Assembly (NCBI RefSeq): GCF_006337065.1
Contig: NZ_CP040872.1
Location: forward strand, 1,736,001-1,800,000
DNA length: 64,000 nt
Direction: 5' to 3'
DNA from: Agromyces laixinhei
GTDB lineage: Bacteria > Actinomycetota > Actinomycetes > Actinomycetales > Microbacteriaceae
Part shown: one piece after another, positions 1 through 8,924 of the stretch
How positions within the stretch are numbered: the first letter of the stretch is position 1
How the letters are laid out: the number at the start of each line of letters is the position of its first letter
Position numbers and translations under genes: made by a program
The notes under the pieces: model-generated
Seen by the model: the letters and a program-made list of their open reading frames with translations, nothing else
What the model was told of the DNA's origin: nothing
Databases searched by the model: none

Positions 1-2
1 GC

Positions 3-83
3 TCGGGCGAACCGACCCCGGTGCTGACCGGCACCGTGGTCGACCTCGGCGGCGGGTGGACCATCCAGGTGGTGGACGGCTGA
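3..83 (+). CDS. C-terminal end of an unidentified upstream protein (partial)
   Basis: An open frame enters from the left edge and stops at TGA 81-83; its last residues are WTIQVVDG. The kinase start ATG (83-85) overlaps this stop, so the two genes are probably co-transcribed. Only 26 codons are visible, too few to assign a family. Such operons often carry a PP2C phosphatase or FHA gene here, but nothing in these residues proves it. Confidence 0.5.
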   Translation, partial: SGEPTPVLTGTVVDLGGGWTIQVVDG

Positions 84-1780
84 TGCGACGCGCCCCGTCC
101 ACGCCGCCAGAGCTCCCCGGTTACGCCCCGCACGGTCTGCTCGGCTCGGGCGGGTTCGCCGACGTCTTCCTCTACGAGCAGAAGCTGCCGCGCCGCAAGG
201 TCGCCGTGAAGGTGCTGCTCGCCGAAGGGCTCGGCCGCGACACCAAGGCGCAGTTCGTCGCAGAGGCGAACCTGATGGCGCAACTGTCGGCGCATCCGTT
301 CATCGTCACGATCTTCCACGCCGACGTCTCGGCCGACGGCCGCCCGTACTTCGTCATGGAGTACTGTCCGGGGCCGAGCCTTGCCGAACGGTACAAGCGT
401 CAACCGCTCTCGATCGAAGACACGCTGCGCACGGGGGTGCGGCTCGCCGGCGCGATCGCGACGGCGCACTCCGCGGACATCCTGCACCGTGACATCAAGC
501 CGGCGAACGTGCTCACGAACGCCTACGGCTGGCCGGCGCTGACCGACTTCGGCATCTCCTCGAACCTCGAGGGCGAGCTGCCCGTGCACACCGTGACGGC
601 CGACGAACTCTCGTCGAACACCGCATCCGGCCAGTCGGCGGTGGGCATGAGCGTGCCCTGGTCGCCCCCCGAGATGTTCGAAGACGATCCCCGGCCCGAC
701 ACGCGCAGTGACGTGTTCTCGCTTGCGGCCACGGTGCACACCCTCATCGCCGGCCGCACGCCCTTCGAGATCCCCGGCCGGCCGAACGGCTCGCTCGACC
801 TCATCGGCCGCATCGAGCGCGGGGCGATCACGCCGATGGACCGGCCCGAGGTTCCCCGCAGCCTCGTCGCGGTGCTCGCCAAGGGCATGGCGGCCCGGCG
901 TGATGATCGGTATCCGAGCGCCGTCGAGTTCGCTCGCGCACTGCAGCGCGTCGAGCTCGAACTCGGGTACGCCGCCACCAGCATCGAGGTGCCCAACCTC
1001 GCGAGCGCGCGCGAGGAGGCCGAGCCCGACGACGACGACGCCACCCGGGCTCGCTCGGTGCGCACGGTCGAGGCGCAGGCGCCGAGTGCAGCGGCCGTCG
1101 TGCCGAACGACGACGCCACCCGGGCCAGGTCACCGCAGCAGATCCAGGCGCAGGTGCCGTCGGCCTCCGCCGCCGCGGGGATCGTCGACGACGGGACGGT
1201 CGTGCGCCGGCAGGCGGGCTCGGATGCGGATGCGGATGCCGATGCCGTCGGTGACGCGACGATCGTGCGCCCGGCACGAGCAGTGCCCGCACCGGCGCCG
1301 GTCGCTGCGCCCGAATCGATGTTCGTACCCGCCCCCGGCCCCGCAGCGCCCGCGCAGGTGGCCGCGCAGCGGCCCGCCAGGCTTCGGCTGGTCATCGGCA
1401 TCGTTGCCGGCGTCGTCATCGCGGCGGTGATCGGTATCGCGATCGCGATGTCGGGCTCGCTGTCGGCGCCGCCGGAGGCCGCACCGGCGAAACCGAGTGG
1501 AGAGGACGCGATCGTCGCCCAGGGCGTTCCCGCTCCCGTCGTCTCGACCGGCGTCGCGAGCCCCGACGGCACGAGCGTCACGTTCGAGGTGTCCCACGCC
1601 GACGCAGAAGACGGCGACCGCTATCGGTGGACGCTCGCCGACGGCTCCGGCGACCCGCAGATCTCAGAGGGCTCGACGATCACGGTCGAGGGCACTTCCT
1701 CCGGCATCCGAACCTGTATCGACGTTCAAGTGCAGCGTGGCAGCAAGGTGTCCGAGCCGAGAACGGGGTGCACGCCGTGA
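83..1780 (+). CDS. Membrane-anchored serine/threonine protein kinase (PknB-type)
   Basis: Eukaryote-like Ser/Thr kinase. The catalytic domain covers about residues 14-275, with a Gly-rich loop (GSGGFADV), ATP-binding Lys43, catalytic loop HRDIKPAN from residue 135 and the DFG motif at 155. A long Ala/Pro/Asp-rich linker follows, then one membrane helix (about 434-458) and a short extracellular C-terminus of about 100 residues. I chose ATG 83 over the in-frame GTG 56 because it overlaps the upstream stop. The linker holds four D-x-T-x-x-R-like repeats with Thr at 321, 346, 372 and 393, possible phosphorylation and FHA docking sites. The downstream genes encode two FHA proteins, a surface protein and a MoxR/DUF58/transglutaminase set, so the kinase probably signals about the cell envelope. 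Its substrate is unknown. Confidence 0.93.
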   Translation: MRRAPSTPPELPGYAPHGLLGSGGFADVFLYEQKLPRRKVAVKVLLAEGLGRDTKAQFVAEANLMAQLSAHPFIVTIFHADVSADGRPYFVMEYCPGPSLAERYKRQPLSIEDTLRTGVRLAGAIATAHSADILHRDIKPANVLTNAYGWPALTDFGISSNLEGELPVHTVTADELSSNTASGQSAVGMSVPWSPPEMFEDDPRPDTRSDVFSLAATVHTLIAGRTPFEIPGRPNGSLDLIGRIERGAITPMDRPEVPRSLVAVLAKGMAARRDDRYPSAVEFARALQRVELELGYAATSIEVPNLASAREEAEPDDDDATRARSVRTVEAQAPSAAAVVPNDDATRARSPQQIQAQVPSASAAAGIVDDGTVVRRQAGSDADADADAVGDATIVRPARAVPAPAPVAAPESMFVPAPGPAAPAQVAAQRPARLRLVIGIVAGVVIAAVIGIAIAMSGSLSAPPEAAPAKPSGEDAIVAQGVPAPVVSTGVASPDGTSVTFEVSHADAEDGDRYRWTLADGSGDPQISEGSTITVEGTSSGIRTCIDVQVQRGSKVSEPRTGCTP

Positions 1781-2520
1781 GGCCGCTCCGCGTCGAGTAC
1801 TGCGGCGAGTCGTACACGGTCGATGTGGGGGAGCCGTTCACGATCGGGCGCGAGTCGAACCTCACGATCGACGACAACCCCTACCTGCACCGCACCTTCC
1901 TGACCCTGTCGTCGGAGTTCGGGCTCTGGTGGCTCTCGAACGTCGGGCAGATCCTGTCGGCGACGATCTCCGATGCGACCGGCAGCGTGCAGGCCTGGCT
2001 CGCACCCGGAGCGAAGATTCCGCTCGTCTTCCAGACCGTGCACGTGATGTTCAGCGCCGGTGCGACGACCTACGACTTCACGGTGCACGCCGAAGAGGAC
2101 TTCTACAACACCTCGCTCACTGCAGCGCCCACCGACGGCGGCACCACGATCCTCCCCGTGACGCTCACCTCGAGTCAGCGGCTGCTCGTGGTCTCGCTCG
2201 CCGAGAACGTGCTGGCGCAGCCGGCCGGAGGGCGGGCGATCGTGCCGAGCTCGGCCGAGGCGGCCGCCCGCCTCGGCTGGAACATGACGACCTTCAACCG
2301 CAAGCTCGACAACGTCTGCGAGAAGCTCGACCGCATCGGCGTCGACGGTCTGCGCGGCGGTCGCGGCAAGCTCGCGACGAACCGGCGAGCGCGACTCGTG
2401 GAGTACGCCGTCGCGACACGGCTCGTGAGCATCGACGACCTCGCGCTGCTCGACGCCGCCAGGGAGCCGGATCGAACGACCGAGGATCGAGCGGGCAAGG
2501 ACCGAGCGGCCGAGGACTGA
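1777..2520 (+). CDS. FHA domain protein with C-terminal helix-turn-helix region
   Basis: 247 residues from GTG 1777, which overlaps the kinase stop (GTGA). Residues 1-105 look like an FHA phosphothreonine-binding fold: FTIGRESNLTIDDNP, then a His and a series of beta strands. The C-terminal half (about 125-225) is helical and resembles a LuxR/sigma-like HTH region, with a stretch SSAEAAARLGWNMTTFNRKL that reads like a DNA-recognition helix pair. The family is common beside actinobacterial kinases. It could carry the kinase signal to DNA or to the surface protein downstream. The HTH assignment is weaker than the FHA assignment. Confidence 0.75.
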   Translation: MRPLRVEYCGESYTVDVGEPFTIGRESNLTIDDNPYLHRTFLTLSSEFGLWWLSNVGQILSATISDATGSVQAWLAPGAKIPLVFQTVHVMFSAGATTYDFTVHAEEDFYNTSLTAAPTDGGTTILPVTLTSSQRLLVVSLAENVLAQPAGGRAIVPSSAEAAARLGWNMTTFNRKLDNVCEKLDRIGVDGLRGGRGKLATNRRARLVEYAVATRLVSIDDLALLDAAREPDRTTEDRAGKDRAAED

Positions 2521-2659
2521 CCGCCCGACGGCAGATGTTCACGTCGTGGGGAGTCCTCCCCATACGGAGGCGCGACACGCTCGTGTTAGCGTGTACCCCG
2601 GTGTGGGGGTCTGGCTTCGGCGCCACGTCGAGCTGAACGATATTCGAGGGAGTAGACGG

Positions 2660-5600
2660 TTGGGTACCTTCACGTCGTGGGTGCGCACGCGCAAGGCCGC
2701 CGCATCCACCGTGGCGATCTCGCTGCTCGCCGGAGTTCCGCTCACCTTCGCCGTGCTCCATCAGGGTTTTCCCGTCACCGATGTCGACCTCTCGGTGCGA
2801 GACGTCTGGGTCACGAACGGCAAGGAACTGCTCGCCGGCCGCCTCAACCGGCAGATCGAGGAGCTCGACGCCGCAGTGAACACCGCGTCGAACGCCTTCG
2901 ACGTGCTCCAAGACGGCGAAGACGTCTTCCTCTACGACGAGAGCCTCGGCTCGATCGAGCGAATCGACCCCGCGTTCACGACCCTCGGGCAGGGCGTCGC
3001 GGCTCCTCCCGGGTCCGAGGTCGCCCACGGCGGCGAGACGCTCGCGATCCTCTCGCCGAAGGGCGAGCTCTGGATCACCGGCGCCGCCGGCGAACTGCAG
3101 TTGAACCCGGCCGACACGAAGCCCAAGGCGAGGCTCGGCAAGGGGTCCCACGTCGCGGTGTCGAAAGACGGCGTGGTCTACGCGAGCTCGTCGGAGGACG
3201 ACGAACTCGTTCGTGTGGCATCGCCGGGTGCCGAGCCCGAAGTGAGCGAACTTCCCTCGATCGACGAGCACCAGCTGTCGATCGTCGGCGACGAACCCGT
3301 CGTGCTCGACACCGAGAACAACGCCGTCGTCATCGACGGCGCTGCGCGCGAGCTCACCGAGACCGCACTCAAGATCCAGCAGGTCGGCGCCGAGACGGGC
3401 TCGGTGCTGCTCGCCACGGGCGACGCCCTCGTGCAGGTGCCACTGGGCGGTGGCGACGAAGTGGTCCTCCCCGCCGATCTCCGCACGCCTGCAGCCGCCG
3501 ACGAGGTCGCGAGCCCGGTGTGGCTCGACGGCTGCGCCCACGGCGCCTGGGCCGGCATCGGCCGGTATCTCAACGCCTGCGACGGCGAGGAGCAGTCACT
3601 CCAGACGATCGAACAGCCGACGAAGGGCTCGCGGCTCGAGTTCCGGGTGAATCGCAGCGTCATCGCGCTCAACAACCTGTCGAACGGCAACGTGTGGCTG
3701 GTCGACTCGAACATGCGTCTCGTCGACAACTGGGACGAAGTGACGCCGCCCGACGAGACCGACGCAGAAGAGGGCGACGAGAAGGCCTCGCAGCAGACCT
3801 TCGAAGACACGCTCGCCGAACGCAGCGAGGTGAACCGTCCGCCGACCGCGCGCGACGACAGCCTCGGTGTCCGGCCAGGGCGCACCACACTCCTCGAAGT
3901 GCTCGAGAACGACACCGACCCCGACGGCGACGTGCTCACGGTGGCAAAGGTCAGCGAGATCGCCGAGCAGTCCGGCCGGCTCGAGGTCATCGACGGCGGT
4001 CGCGCGCTGCAGTTCACGCCCGCGCCCGGCGCGACCGGCACAGTGTCGTTCCAGTACACCGCCGATGACGGCCGCCTCGGCGTCGCGCAGGCCAACGTCG
4101 ACGTGACGATTCGCCCGATGGCGGAGAACAACCCGCCGGTCGCGATGCGCGCGGGCGCCATCAGCGTCGAGCAGGGCAAGTCCATGAGCTACAACGTGCT
4201 CGCCGACTGGGTCGACCCCGACGGCGATGACGTCTTCCTCGTGACGGCATCGCCGACGAGCGGCGACTCGGTGCGGTTCGCTCCCGACGGCTTCGTCACG
4301 TTCGAACACAAGACCGGCGAACTCGGCACGAAAGAGGTGCAGTTCGTCGTCTCCGACGGCAAGGCCACGTCTGCAGGCGTGCTCTCCGTCGACGTCAAGG
4401 AGCCCGGCGCGCTGAACCCCGTCGGCACTCCCGACTTCGCCGAGGTCTTCGTCGGCGAGACCACGATGATCGAGCCGCTCGTCAACGACCTCAGCCCGTC
4501 GGGCGAGCCATTGACGCTCCTCGGCGTCGAGGACACGCCGAGCAGCGCATCGGTCGTGCCCAACCTCGAGCGCGGCGCGATCGCCTTCTCCTCCGATCAG
4601 GTCGGCACGCACATCTTCCTGTACAACCTCGGCGCCGGCGCCGCGACGAGCGTCGGGCTCATCCGGGTCGACGTCAAGGAGGTGCCGGGCGAGTCCCCGC
4701 CGCCGATCGCCGTGAAAGACACGGCCTACCTGCGCCCGGGTGAGCCGACGACGCTCTCGGTGCTCACCAACGACGTGTCGGCGAGCGGGCGCGTGCTCGC
4801 CGTGCAGACGGTCGACACCGAGGCATCCGGCGACCTGCTCTCGGTCGAGGTACTGAACAACACGGTGACCCGCATCACCGCCTCGCAGGCGCTGACGGAA
4901 CAACTGCAGTTCGCCTACACCGTCTCCGACGGCATCGCGACCTCGACGAGCACGGTCACCGTCGTTCCGGTGCCGCCGCTCGTGAAGCACCAGCCGCCCG
5001 TCGCGGTCGACGACGCGGTCACGGTGCGCGCCGGTGACATCTCGACGGTGTCGGTGCTCGAGAACGACTACCACCCCGATTCCGCGCCGCTCACGCTCGA
5101 CCGGGAGCTCGCCGACGCCTCGGGCGCAGGCGGCCTCGTCTTCGTCGCCGGCGATACGGTGCGGTACCAGGCCCCGACGGAGCCCGGCGTGTACACGGTC
5201 GCCTACCGCGTGCTCGACGACTACGAGCAGACGGCGACCGCCTCGGTTCGCTTCACGGTCGTCGGCCCCGACGCCAAGTCGAACCGGCCGCCGTTGCCGA
5301 TGCCGCTCACCTCGCGCACCTTCGAGGGCACCGCGGTCAAGATCGACGTGCCCCTCAACGGCATCGATCCCGACGGCGACTCCGTCACGCTCGTCGGCAT
5401 CACGACACCGCCATCGCTCGGCCGCGTGGTCGAGACCGGCAGCACGCACATCAGCTACGAGGCACATGCCGGGTCAGCGGGCACCGAGTCGTTCACGTAC
5501 GAGGTTGCCGATACCGGCGGGGAGACCGCGACGGGCACGATCCGCATCGGGGTCATCCCGCGGCCGGCCGAGGCGCTGCCGCCGAATGCCGTCGACGATG

Positions 5601-7951
5601 TCGTCGAACTGCGACCGGGGCGCCGTGCGGCGATCGACGTGCTCGCGAACGACTCCGATCCGAGCGGCTACCCGATCAAGGTGCAGAAGAAGCTCCCCGA
5701 GGTCGGCGAGGGTCTCACCGCGAGCGTGAAGAACAATCGCGTGCTCGTGGAGGCTCCCGAGGCCGAGGGCGGCAACTCGGTGCGATACGAGATCACCAAC
5801 GGGCACGGCGGCGCCGACGGCGCCTTCATCCAGGTGCTCGTCGCGAAAGACGCGAAGATCGAGCCGCCGACCGCGCACGACCAGGTCATCGAGCCGAAGC
5901 AGGTCGTCGACAAGAACTCGGTCACGGTCGAGCCGCTGAACGACGCCCAGAATCCGGGCGGTCTCGTCGAAGACCTCGTCGTGACGCTCGAGGGACCGAA
6001 CGCCGACAACGCCGAGGTGATGACCGACGGCACCGTCAAGGTCAAGCCGACGTCGAAGCGGCAGGCGATCGCCTATCGGCTCACCAATGACATCGACGAG
6101 CTCTCGGCGATGGCGTTCATCATCGTTCCGCCGAAGGTCGACCCCGAGGCCGAGAAGAAGGAAGACGACGCGTTCCCGCCGCCGTACCTCGCTGCACTCG
6201 GCCCGCAGATCGTGCGAATGAACGGCACGATCTCGTGGAACGTCGGCGACATCGTCATCGTTCCGTCGGGCAAGCCGGCGCGCATCCTGTCGGCGACCGC
6301 GTCCAACAGCAACGGCACGTCGCCGATGACGGATGCCTCGACGCTCACGTACACGCCCGCGAAGGACTACCGCGGTCAGGCGACCGTCACGTTCGAGGTC
6401 ACCGATGGCGAGAGCGCGACCGATCCGAAGGGCAAGAAGGCCTTCCTCACGATTCCCGTCACCGTCGGCGACCCGAACTTCGAAGACGTTCCGCCGACCT
6501 TCACGCCGCGCTCGATCAAGGTCGAGGCCGGTGAGAAACCGCAGGAGATCAACCTGCGCGAGTCGAGCGGGCACCCGAGCGACAAGGTGCTGCAGGAGCT
6601 GACGTACAACAGCCTGCAGGGCGGCAACGCGGACTTCAACGCCGGCATCAATGGATCGACGCTCACCGTCGGCTCACCGCTCGGCGTGCAGCCCGGCACG
6701 AAGACGACGCTGACGTTCACGGTGAACTACAAGGAGTTCTCGGTGCCCGGCTCGATCGAGGTCGAGGTCGTGACCTCGTCGCGCCCCAAGCCGGTGCCGC
6801 GCCCCGACGGTCCGGTCGAGATGGAGCCGGCGCAGTCGGAGCGGATCGACGTGCTCTCCAACGACATCAATCCGTTCGCGGCAGAAGGCACCCCCCTGCG
6901 GGTCATCGGCGCCGAGATCGATCAGGAGTCGGTCGGCTCGTCGGCGAGCGTGAGTTTCACGGCGACCGACATCACGGTCAAGACCGGCCCCTCGTTCACC
7001 GGCGAACTGAGCGTCGTCTACACCGTGCAAGACGGCACGAAGGATCCGAGTCGCGAGGTGACGGGCCGGGCCACGGTGATCGTCCGCGACAAGCCCGACC
7101 CCCCGACGATCACGGGCATCGAGAGCGGCGACGCCAAGGTGAAGCTGACGTGGAAGGCCAACGCCACCAACAACTCGCCGATCACGGGGTACATCGTCAC
7201 CGCATCACCCGGCGGCGGCGAATGGAACTTCGACGCGAACGATGCGGGCAGAGCTCAGACCCTCGGCAGCCTCAACAACGGCACCGCGTACACCTTCACG
7301 GTGCGGGCGGTCAACGCCATCGGCACGTCCGAGCCCTCGGGTTCGAAGAGCGCGACCCCGTACGGTACGCCGACCGCACCGCGAAGCGTCGGGCACGGGT
7401 CGATCGGCTACGCGCCCGCCGACGTCAACGTCACCTGGAACGCGCCCGCAGACACCGGCGGCGGTGCGGTGCAGTACCAGACGCGCATCGACGGGGGCGG
7501 CTGGTCGGGGTGGCAGAGCGGCGAATCGCAGCGCTTCAACAACCTCGGCGCTGGCACCCACACGGTGGAAGTGCGTGCGAAGAACATGGGCAGCAACGCA
7601 GAGGGCCCGATCGGCAAGACGACGTTCGGCGTCGAGAACAAGCCGGCGCCCCCGCCTTCGGTCTCGCTGAGCCGAGGCACCTCGACCACGTGCGAGTCGA
7701 GCGGCCGCCCGGGTTGCTCGTACTACAACGTCGACGTCTCGAACTTCCCGCCGGGCGGCCCGTATACACTCCGCACGTACTGCGGTGGATCGTACTTCCG
7801 CACGGCGTCGATCTCGGTCGGCGGCAACGGGAGCGGCTCGTTCCGCGGTGGATGGTCCGAAGGCGGCGGCCACTGCGGCCAGCCCTCGGTCTGGGTCGAG
7901 ATCGACGCGGGCGGCAAGACGTACAGCAGCGGCAGACAGGATTGGAACTGA
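2660..7951 (+). CDS. Giant cell-surface protein with propeller-like head, tandem Ig-like domains and Fn3 domains
   Basis: 1,763 residues. I chose TTG 2660 because GGGAG lies 7 bases upstream and the N-terminus then becomes a short basic segment plus a membrane helix/signal anchor (about residues 13-35). Residues 40-390 form repeated beta strands resembling a propeller. From about residue 395 a series of cadherin/Ig-like modules begins; each starts near a PP-A-DD motif, followed by R-P-G and LxNDxDPDGD (for example LENDTDPDGD and LANDSDPSGYP). At least eight such modules occur. Near the C-terminus are one clear Fn3 domain (about 1480-1570) and a second Fn3-like one. The last 90 residues contain four Cys, enough for two disulfides. 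No LPXTG motif is seen. It lies in the kinase/FHA/MoxR operon; the function of the family is not established. Confidence 0.85.
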   Translation: MGTFTSWVRTRKAAASTVAISLLAGVPLTFAVLHQGFPVTDVDLSVRDVWVTNGKELLAGRLNRQIEELDAAVNTASNAFDVLQDGEDVFLYDESLGSIERIDPAFTTLGQGVAAPPGSEVAHGGETLAILSPKGELWITGAAGELQLNPADTKPKARLGKGSHVAVSKDGVVYASSSEDDELVRVASPGAEPEVSELPSIDEHQLSIVGDEPVVLDTENNAVVIDGAARELTETALKIQQVGAETGSVLLATGDALVQVPLGGGDEVVLPADLRTPAAADEVASPVWLDGCAHGAWAGIGRYLNACDGEEQSLQTIEQPTKGSRLEFRVNRSVIALNNLSNGNVWLVDSNMRLVDNWDEVTPPDETDAEEGDEKASQQTFEDTLAERSEVNRPPTARDDSLGVRPGRTTLLEVLENDTDPDGDVLTVAKVSEIAEQSGRLEVIDGGRALQFTPAPGATGTVSFQYTADDGRLGVAQANVDVTIRPMAENNPPVAMRAGAISVEQGKSMSYNVLADWVDPDGDDVFLVTASPTSGDSVRFAPDGFVTFEHKTGELGTKEVQFVVSDGKATSAGVLSVDVKEPGALNPVGTPDFAEVFVGETTMIEPLVNDLSPSGEPLTLLGVEDTPSSASVVPNLERGAIAFSSDQVGTHIFLYNLGAGAATSVGLIRVDVKEVPGESPPPIAVKDTAYLRPGEPTTLSVLTNDVSASGRVLAVQTVDTEASGDLLSVEVLNNTVTRITASQALTEQLQFAYTVSDGIATSTSTVTVVPVPPLVKHQPPVAVDDAVTVRAGDISTVSVLENDYHPDSAPLTLDRELADASGAGGLVFVAGDTVRYQAPTEPGVYTVAYRVLDDYEQTATASVRFTVVGPDAKSNRPPLPMPLTSRTFEGTAVKIDVPLNGIDPDGDSVTLVGITTPPSLGRVVETGSTHISYEAHAGSAGTESFTYEVADTGGETATGTIRIGVIPRPAEALPPNAVDDVVELRPGRRAAIDVLANDSDPSGYPIKVQKKLPEVGEGLTASVKNNRVLVEAPEAEGGNSVRYEITNGHGGADGAFIQVLVAKDAKIEPPTAHDQVIEPKQVVDKNSVTVEPLNDAQNPGGLVEDLVVTLEGPNADNAEVMTDGTVKVKPTSKRQAIAYRLTNDIDELSAMAFIIVPPKVDPEAEKKEDDAFPPPYLAALGPQIVRMNGTISWNVGDIVIVPSGKPARILSATASNSNGTSPMTDASTLTYTPAKDYRGQATVTFEVTDGESATDPKGKKAFLTIPVTVGDPNFEDVPPTFTPRSIKVEAGEKPQEINLRESSGHPSDKVLQELTYNSLQGGNADFNAGINGSTLTVGSPLGVQPGTKTTLTFTVNYKEFSVPGSIEVEVVTSSRPKPVPRPDGPVEMEPAQSERIDVLSNDINPFAAEGTPLRVIGAEIDQESVGSSASVSFTATDITVKTGPSFTGELSVVYTVQDGTKDPSREVTGRATVIVRDKPDPPTITGIESGDAKVKLTWKANATNNSPITGYIVTASPGGGEWNFDANDAGRAQTLGSLNNGTAYTFTVRAVNAIGTSEPSGSKSATPYGTPTAPRSVGHGSIGYAPADVNVTWNAPADTGGGAVQYQTRIDGGGWSGWQSGESQRFNNLGAGTHTVEVRAKNMGSNAEGPIGKTTFGVENKPAPPPSVSLSRGTSTTCESSGRPGCSYYNVDVSNFPPGGPYTLRTYCGGSYFRTASISVGGNGSGSFRGGWSEGGGHCGQPSVWVEIDAGGKTYSSGRQDWN

Positions 7952-7955
7952 CCAC

Positions 7956-8924
7956 ATGACCGTGACACAGGAACAGGCGGACTGGTTCTCCGACGCCTTC
8001 GCGAAACTCGTCGACAACGTCGACCAGGCGATCCTCGGCAAGCGCGAGGTGATCCGGCTCGTCGTGACGGCGCTGCTCAGCGACGGCCACGTGCTGCTCG
8101 AGGATGTGCCGGGCACGGGCAAGACGGTGCTCGCGAAGGCGCTCGCCAACACGCTCGACGGCTCCAACTCGCGCATCCAGTTCACCCCCGACCTGCTGCC
8201 GTCCGACGTCACGGGCGTGACGATCTACGACCAGGGCAAGGGCGTCTTCGAGTTCCACAAGGGGCCGATCTTCGCCTCGATCGTGCTCGCCGACGAGATC
8301 AACCGGGCGAGCCCGAAGACCCAGTCGGCGCTTCTCGAGGTCATGGAGGAGGGCCGGGTGACCGTCGACGGCGTGAGCCACGAGGTCGGTCGTCCGTTCA
8401 TGGTGATCGCGACGCAGAACCCCGTCGAGCAGGCGGGCACGTACACGCTGCCCGAGGCGCAGCTCGACCGCTTCCTGATCAAGACATCGCTCGGCTACCC
8501 CGACCACAAGACGGCGGTCGCCCTGCTGCTCGACTCGTCCAATCGCGCGCGCGCGTCGAAGGTGTCGCCGATCATCGCCCCCGGCTCGATCTCGGCGATG
8601 GCCCAGCTCGCGTCCGAGGTGTTCGTCGAGGCATCCGTGCTCGAATACCTGAACCACATCGTGAGCGCGACCCGCAGTCACAAGGACTCGACCCTCGGCG
8701 TCAGCATGCGCGGCGCGCTCGCGCTCGCGCGCGCCGTCAAGACCTGGGCGCTGTCGCAGGGGCGCACCTACGTCACGCCCGACGACGTGCGCGAACTCGC
8801 CGTGCCGGTGCTCGCGCACCGCATCATCGTCGACCCGGAGTCGGACTTCGCCGGAGTCTCCGCCGAAGACATCGTGAGCCGAGTGCTGGTCGACATCGAA
8901 CCGCCCGCGTACCGCGCGGCATGA
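7956..8924 (+). CDS. MoxR-family AAA+ ATPase (first copy)
   Basis: 322 residues from ATG 7956, four bases after the surface protein stop. Walker A is DVPGTGKTVLA (about residues 50-60) and Walker [20 protein letters not shown] (about 109-127), with the MoxR-type stretch [14 protein letters not shown] between them. MoxR ATPases are chaperone-like and usually act with DUF58 and VWA or transglutaminase partners; the same order follows here. The start of the next gene overlaps the stop by four bases. A paralogue with the same neighbours lies at 45642. Confidence 0.92.
   Translation: MTVTQEQADWFSDAFAKLVDNVDQAILGKREVIRLVVTALLSDGHVLLEDVPGTGKTVLAKALANTLDGSNSRIQFTPDLLPSDVTGVTIYDQGKGVFEFHKGPIFASIVLADEINRASPKTQSALLEVMEEGRVTVDGVSHEVGRPFMVIATQNPVEQAGTYTLPEAQLDRFLIKTSLGYPDHKTAVALLLDSSNRARASKVSPIIAPGSISAMAQLASEVFVEASVLEYLNHIVSATRSHKDSTLGVSMRGALALARAVKTWALSQGRTYVTPDDVRELAVPVLAHRIIVDPESDFAGVSAEDIVSRVLVDIEPPAYRAA

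Noticed and set aside
1221-1247. GATGCG/GATGCC hexamer run in the kinase gene
   Set aside because: In-frame low-complexity coding for Asp-Ala repeats; too short to be a regulatory or CRISPR-like repeat.
3596-5467. Minus-strand open frame of 623 codons opposite the Ig-like protein
   Set aside because: Repetitive Arg/Asp/Val/Gly content mirrors the repeated Ig modules; no start signal or family.
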